Source: Raphanus sativus
Lineage: Eukaryota > Streptophyta > Magnoliopsida > Brassicales > Brassicaceae
Length of the DNA: 64,000 nucleotides
Direction: 5' to 3'
NCBI RefSeq assembly: GCF_000801105.2
Contig: NC_079515.1
Coordinates: 5,890,001 to 5,954,000 of the forward strand
Shown here: one piece after another, positions 62,461 to 64,000 of the stretch
How the letters are laid out: every line of letters begins with the position of its first letter
Numbering within the stretch: position 1 is the stretch's first letter
Translations under genes and position numbers: made by a program
Notes under the pieces: generated by a model
What the model saw: only the letters and a program-made list of their open reading frames with translations
The model's database searches: none
What the model was told of the DNA's origin: nothing

Positions 62461-62849
62461 TAAGAGGAGTATGCTTATTAAAATTAATATAATAGTCTAT
62501 GGGTCCTATAATGGACCCATAAAAATGTAACAACCAGCGCAGCAACTGCTTATTTAAGTGCCAGCATTTGCACTGTTTGCGGGTTCTACTAACACGTGAC
62601 AGCAGGCAATTGATTCTATTTTTAATTTTTTTTAATTACACAGAAAATAAAATAAAAAATAAAAAAAATTAAACACCCCCTCTTAGGCCACTTGGGTTAA
62701 TGATGATCATGTTGACTAGTTCGAATTTCTGCACTGTGTTTTGATTCTTGGTCTATGATTAGCGATATCACTTTTTTAGTAGTTTACATCTTTCAAGCTA
62801 TCGAATCAGAGACCTAAGTTGATATTTTTGTTTTAATATTGGTTTTCAG

Positions 62850-63633
62850 GGAAACCTTGCATTGATGAGAAAGATGTTACTAACAGAGGCGGACACACGT
62901 GATGAGGTGTGGGTTCAATTGACACCACAAAAACTACAAAGCTTATTATTTGTAAGCTATATCACAGTTACATCTCAGCGCAGTTGGTAAGAAACTCTAT
63001 CTCTGAACCCCCAAACCAGAGTTTGAATCTCTCCCAAAGCACCTTTGAACCCCAGAGATATTTTTTTGCTGGGTCCGCCGCTGGTTACTAACAAGGCTAG
63101 AGCAAATGAAAGAAACATGCGCAAGGACCGTCCACCACCACCGCTATGGAGGAGCAGCACCACCGCAGAACAACATGGGAGGAGGTCCACCAAATGCAAG
63201 ATGGTCAGGTAACAACAACAACTACCAGCAGCAGAGTGGTGGAATGCAGCAGCCACAGTACCAGAACAACTATCCACCTAACCGGGATGGCAGCGGGAAC
63301 CCGTACCAGGAAACTTCGGGACATGATCAAGAGCAAGAGAATTCGTTAGCGAGATATTTGTTGGGAGATGAGGAGCTAGCAGCATTTAAGCAGTTTCAAA
63401 ACTCGCACGAGGGACCACCACCACCGAACACGGGAGAACAAAGGCCTCAGCCAAACTATGGAGAAGCACCAGGAGCTCCAGCGCAGAAAAACAGGGGAGA
63501 AGGTCCACCAAATGCAGGATGTTCAGGAAACAACAACAACGACCAGGAGCAGGGTGGTGGAACGCAGCAGCCACAGCAGCAGAACAACTATCCACCTAAA
63601 CGTGATGGCAGCGGGAACCCATTCCAAGGTTAA
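62850..63633 (+). pseudogene. Rearranged MORF8/RIP1-like 3' gene fragment
   Basis: After a splice acceptor (GGTTTTCAG|G, 62849/62850) the sequence reads KPCIDEKDVTN, is interrupted by a hAT MITE (62884-63083), and resumes NKARANERNMRKDRPPPP, matching the MORF signature (NNARANERN) that follows the conserved domain. A frameshift near 63135 leads into YGGAAPPQNNMGGGPPN and then NNYPPNRDGSGNPYQ, which is the MORF8 Gly/Pro/Gln-rich tail. Next comes a foreign segment (SLARYLLGDEELAAFKQF) and a second, diverged copy of the tail ending NPFQG-stop at 63633. The conserved MORF domain is missing. MORF8 (At3g15000 in my recollection) is an organellar RNA-editing factor; this fragment should not work as one. 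A 175-residue frame (63106-63633) remains open. Confidence 0.7.
62884..63083. mobile_element. hAT-type MITE, 200 bp, with 8-bp target duplication
   Basis: The terminal inverted repeats are CAGAGGCGGAC on the left and CAGCGGCGGAC on the right (reverse complement), the CAG-start typical of hAT elements. The target duplication GTTACTAA is exact at 62876-62883 and 63084-63091. It interrupts the MORF8-like fragment. The element contains A- and B-box-like strings (around 62972-63035) but its ends show it is a DNA element. Confidence 0.9.
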
Positions 63634-64000
63634 AGTAGTTGGAACCATTCGTAGGTTTTCTTTTAATCATGCATTCTGGACATGTATACATAATCTGATG
63701 AAGTGATTGAGAGTACAGTAGCAAGACTTAAACGCCTTTTTGTCTTCAGTGTTTTGTCTGGTTTTGGGTGGAGAGCAGGAATGTAGTACATCTTATTGCA
63801 TTTCCGCGTCTGATTCTTCTTATAGATAAAAGCAAGAATGTAGTATATATTTGATACCTGATCGTTGTGTCTTGTCTTGCTTATTTTGTGGCGCTCTTAT
63901 TCTGATTAAAAGAAAATAGAGATAAGAACCTACATCTCTGTTATACGTAAAAATGAGTTGCATCATCTCTTGGGTATAAGTTGCATTTTATCTGCCTACA
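63634..64000. other. Region after the MORF8-like fragment
   Basis: Probably 3' UTR-derived sequence of the captured MORF8-like gene followed by unidentified DNA. No further gene is visible before the window ends. Confidence 0.3.

Noticed and set aside
62972..63035. tRNA-like A and B boxes suggesting a SINE
   Set aside because: The element has hAT-type inverted ends and an exact 8-bp duplication, so it is a DNA MITE; the boxes are coincidental or captured.
1..64000. Search for CRISPR-like arrays, rRNA genes, bacterial operons or viral genes
   Set aside because: None seen; the repeats are transposon ends, minisatellites or microsatellites, and the genes are plant nuclear genes.

Overview
The window is nuclear DNA from a crucifer (Brassicaceae), most likely Brassica, Raphanus or a close relative. 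The evidence is short-intron eukaryotic genes in AT-rich DNA, crucifer-type Helitron and SINE insertions, and a gene order that I recall as matching Arabidopsis thaliana At3g14870 to At3g15000. Synteny statements and gene identities rest on memory of those proteins, not on a search. Exon borders were read by hand from GT/GC...AG sites and checked for reading-frame continuity.

Region by region. Bases 1-6,000 are repeat-rich: a probable Helitron, a possible Mutator-like element, an isolated tRNA-Cys and a broken gene fragment. Bases 6,000-22,706 are gene-dense: a DUF641/GIL1-like protein, a DOG1-domain protein, the DNA 3'-phosphatase ZDP (17 exons, three PARP-type zinc fingers), and then a divergent pair made of the plastid-type protein EMB3120 and a Rab3GAP regulatory-subunit-like protein. 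A complete Helitron carrying a nested SINE lies between the DOG1 and ZDP genes. Bases 22,707-25,021 hold minisatellites and another Helitron where the Arabidopsis order would have a PNGase A-like gene. HEME1 (uroporphyrinogen decarboxylase) follows. A 9.5-kb transposon block (26,617-36,169) then separates it from PPC3 (phosphoenolpyruvate carboxylase), its direct neighbour in Arabidopsis. TTL2, a GT31 galactosyltransferase and IDM1 follow, all on the minus strand, with a 676-bp foldback element between TTL2 and the GT31 gene.

From 54,400 to the end there is no intact conserved gene. This stretch contains a duplicated about 1.05-kb block, two decayed loci with a SLU7-type zinc knuckle, a frameshifted G-patch fragment, and a rearranged MORF8-like 3' end. 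That last fragment is interrupted by a 200-bp hAT-type MITE with an exact 8-bp target duplication, and it carries a segment shared with the neighbouring G-patch fragment. This chimeric tail region is the least ordinary part of the window.

The conserved genes do not form one pathway: they cover base-excision repair (ZDP) and active DNA demethylation (IDM1, whose pathway also uses ZDP in Arabidopsis), tetrapyrrole synthesis, anaplerotic carbon metabolism, brassinosteroid/stress scaffolding, glycosylation and membrane traffic.
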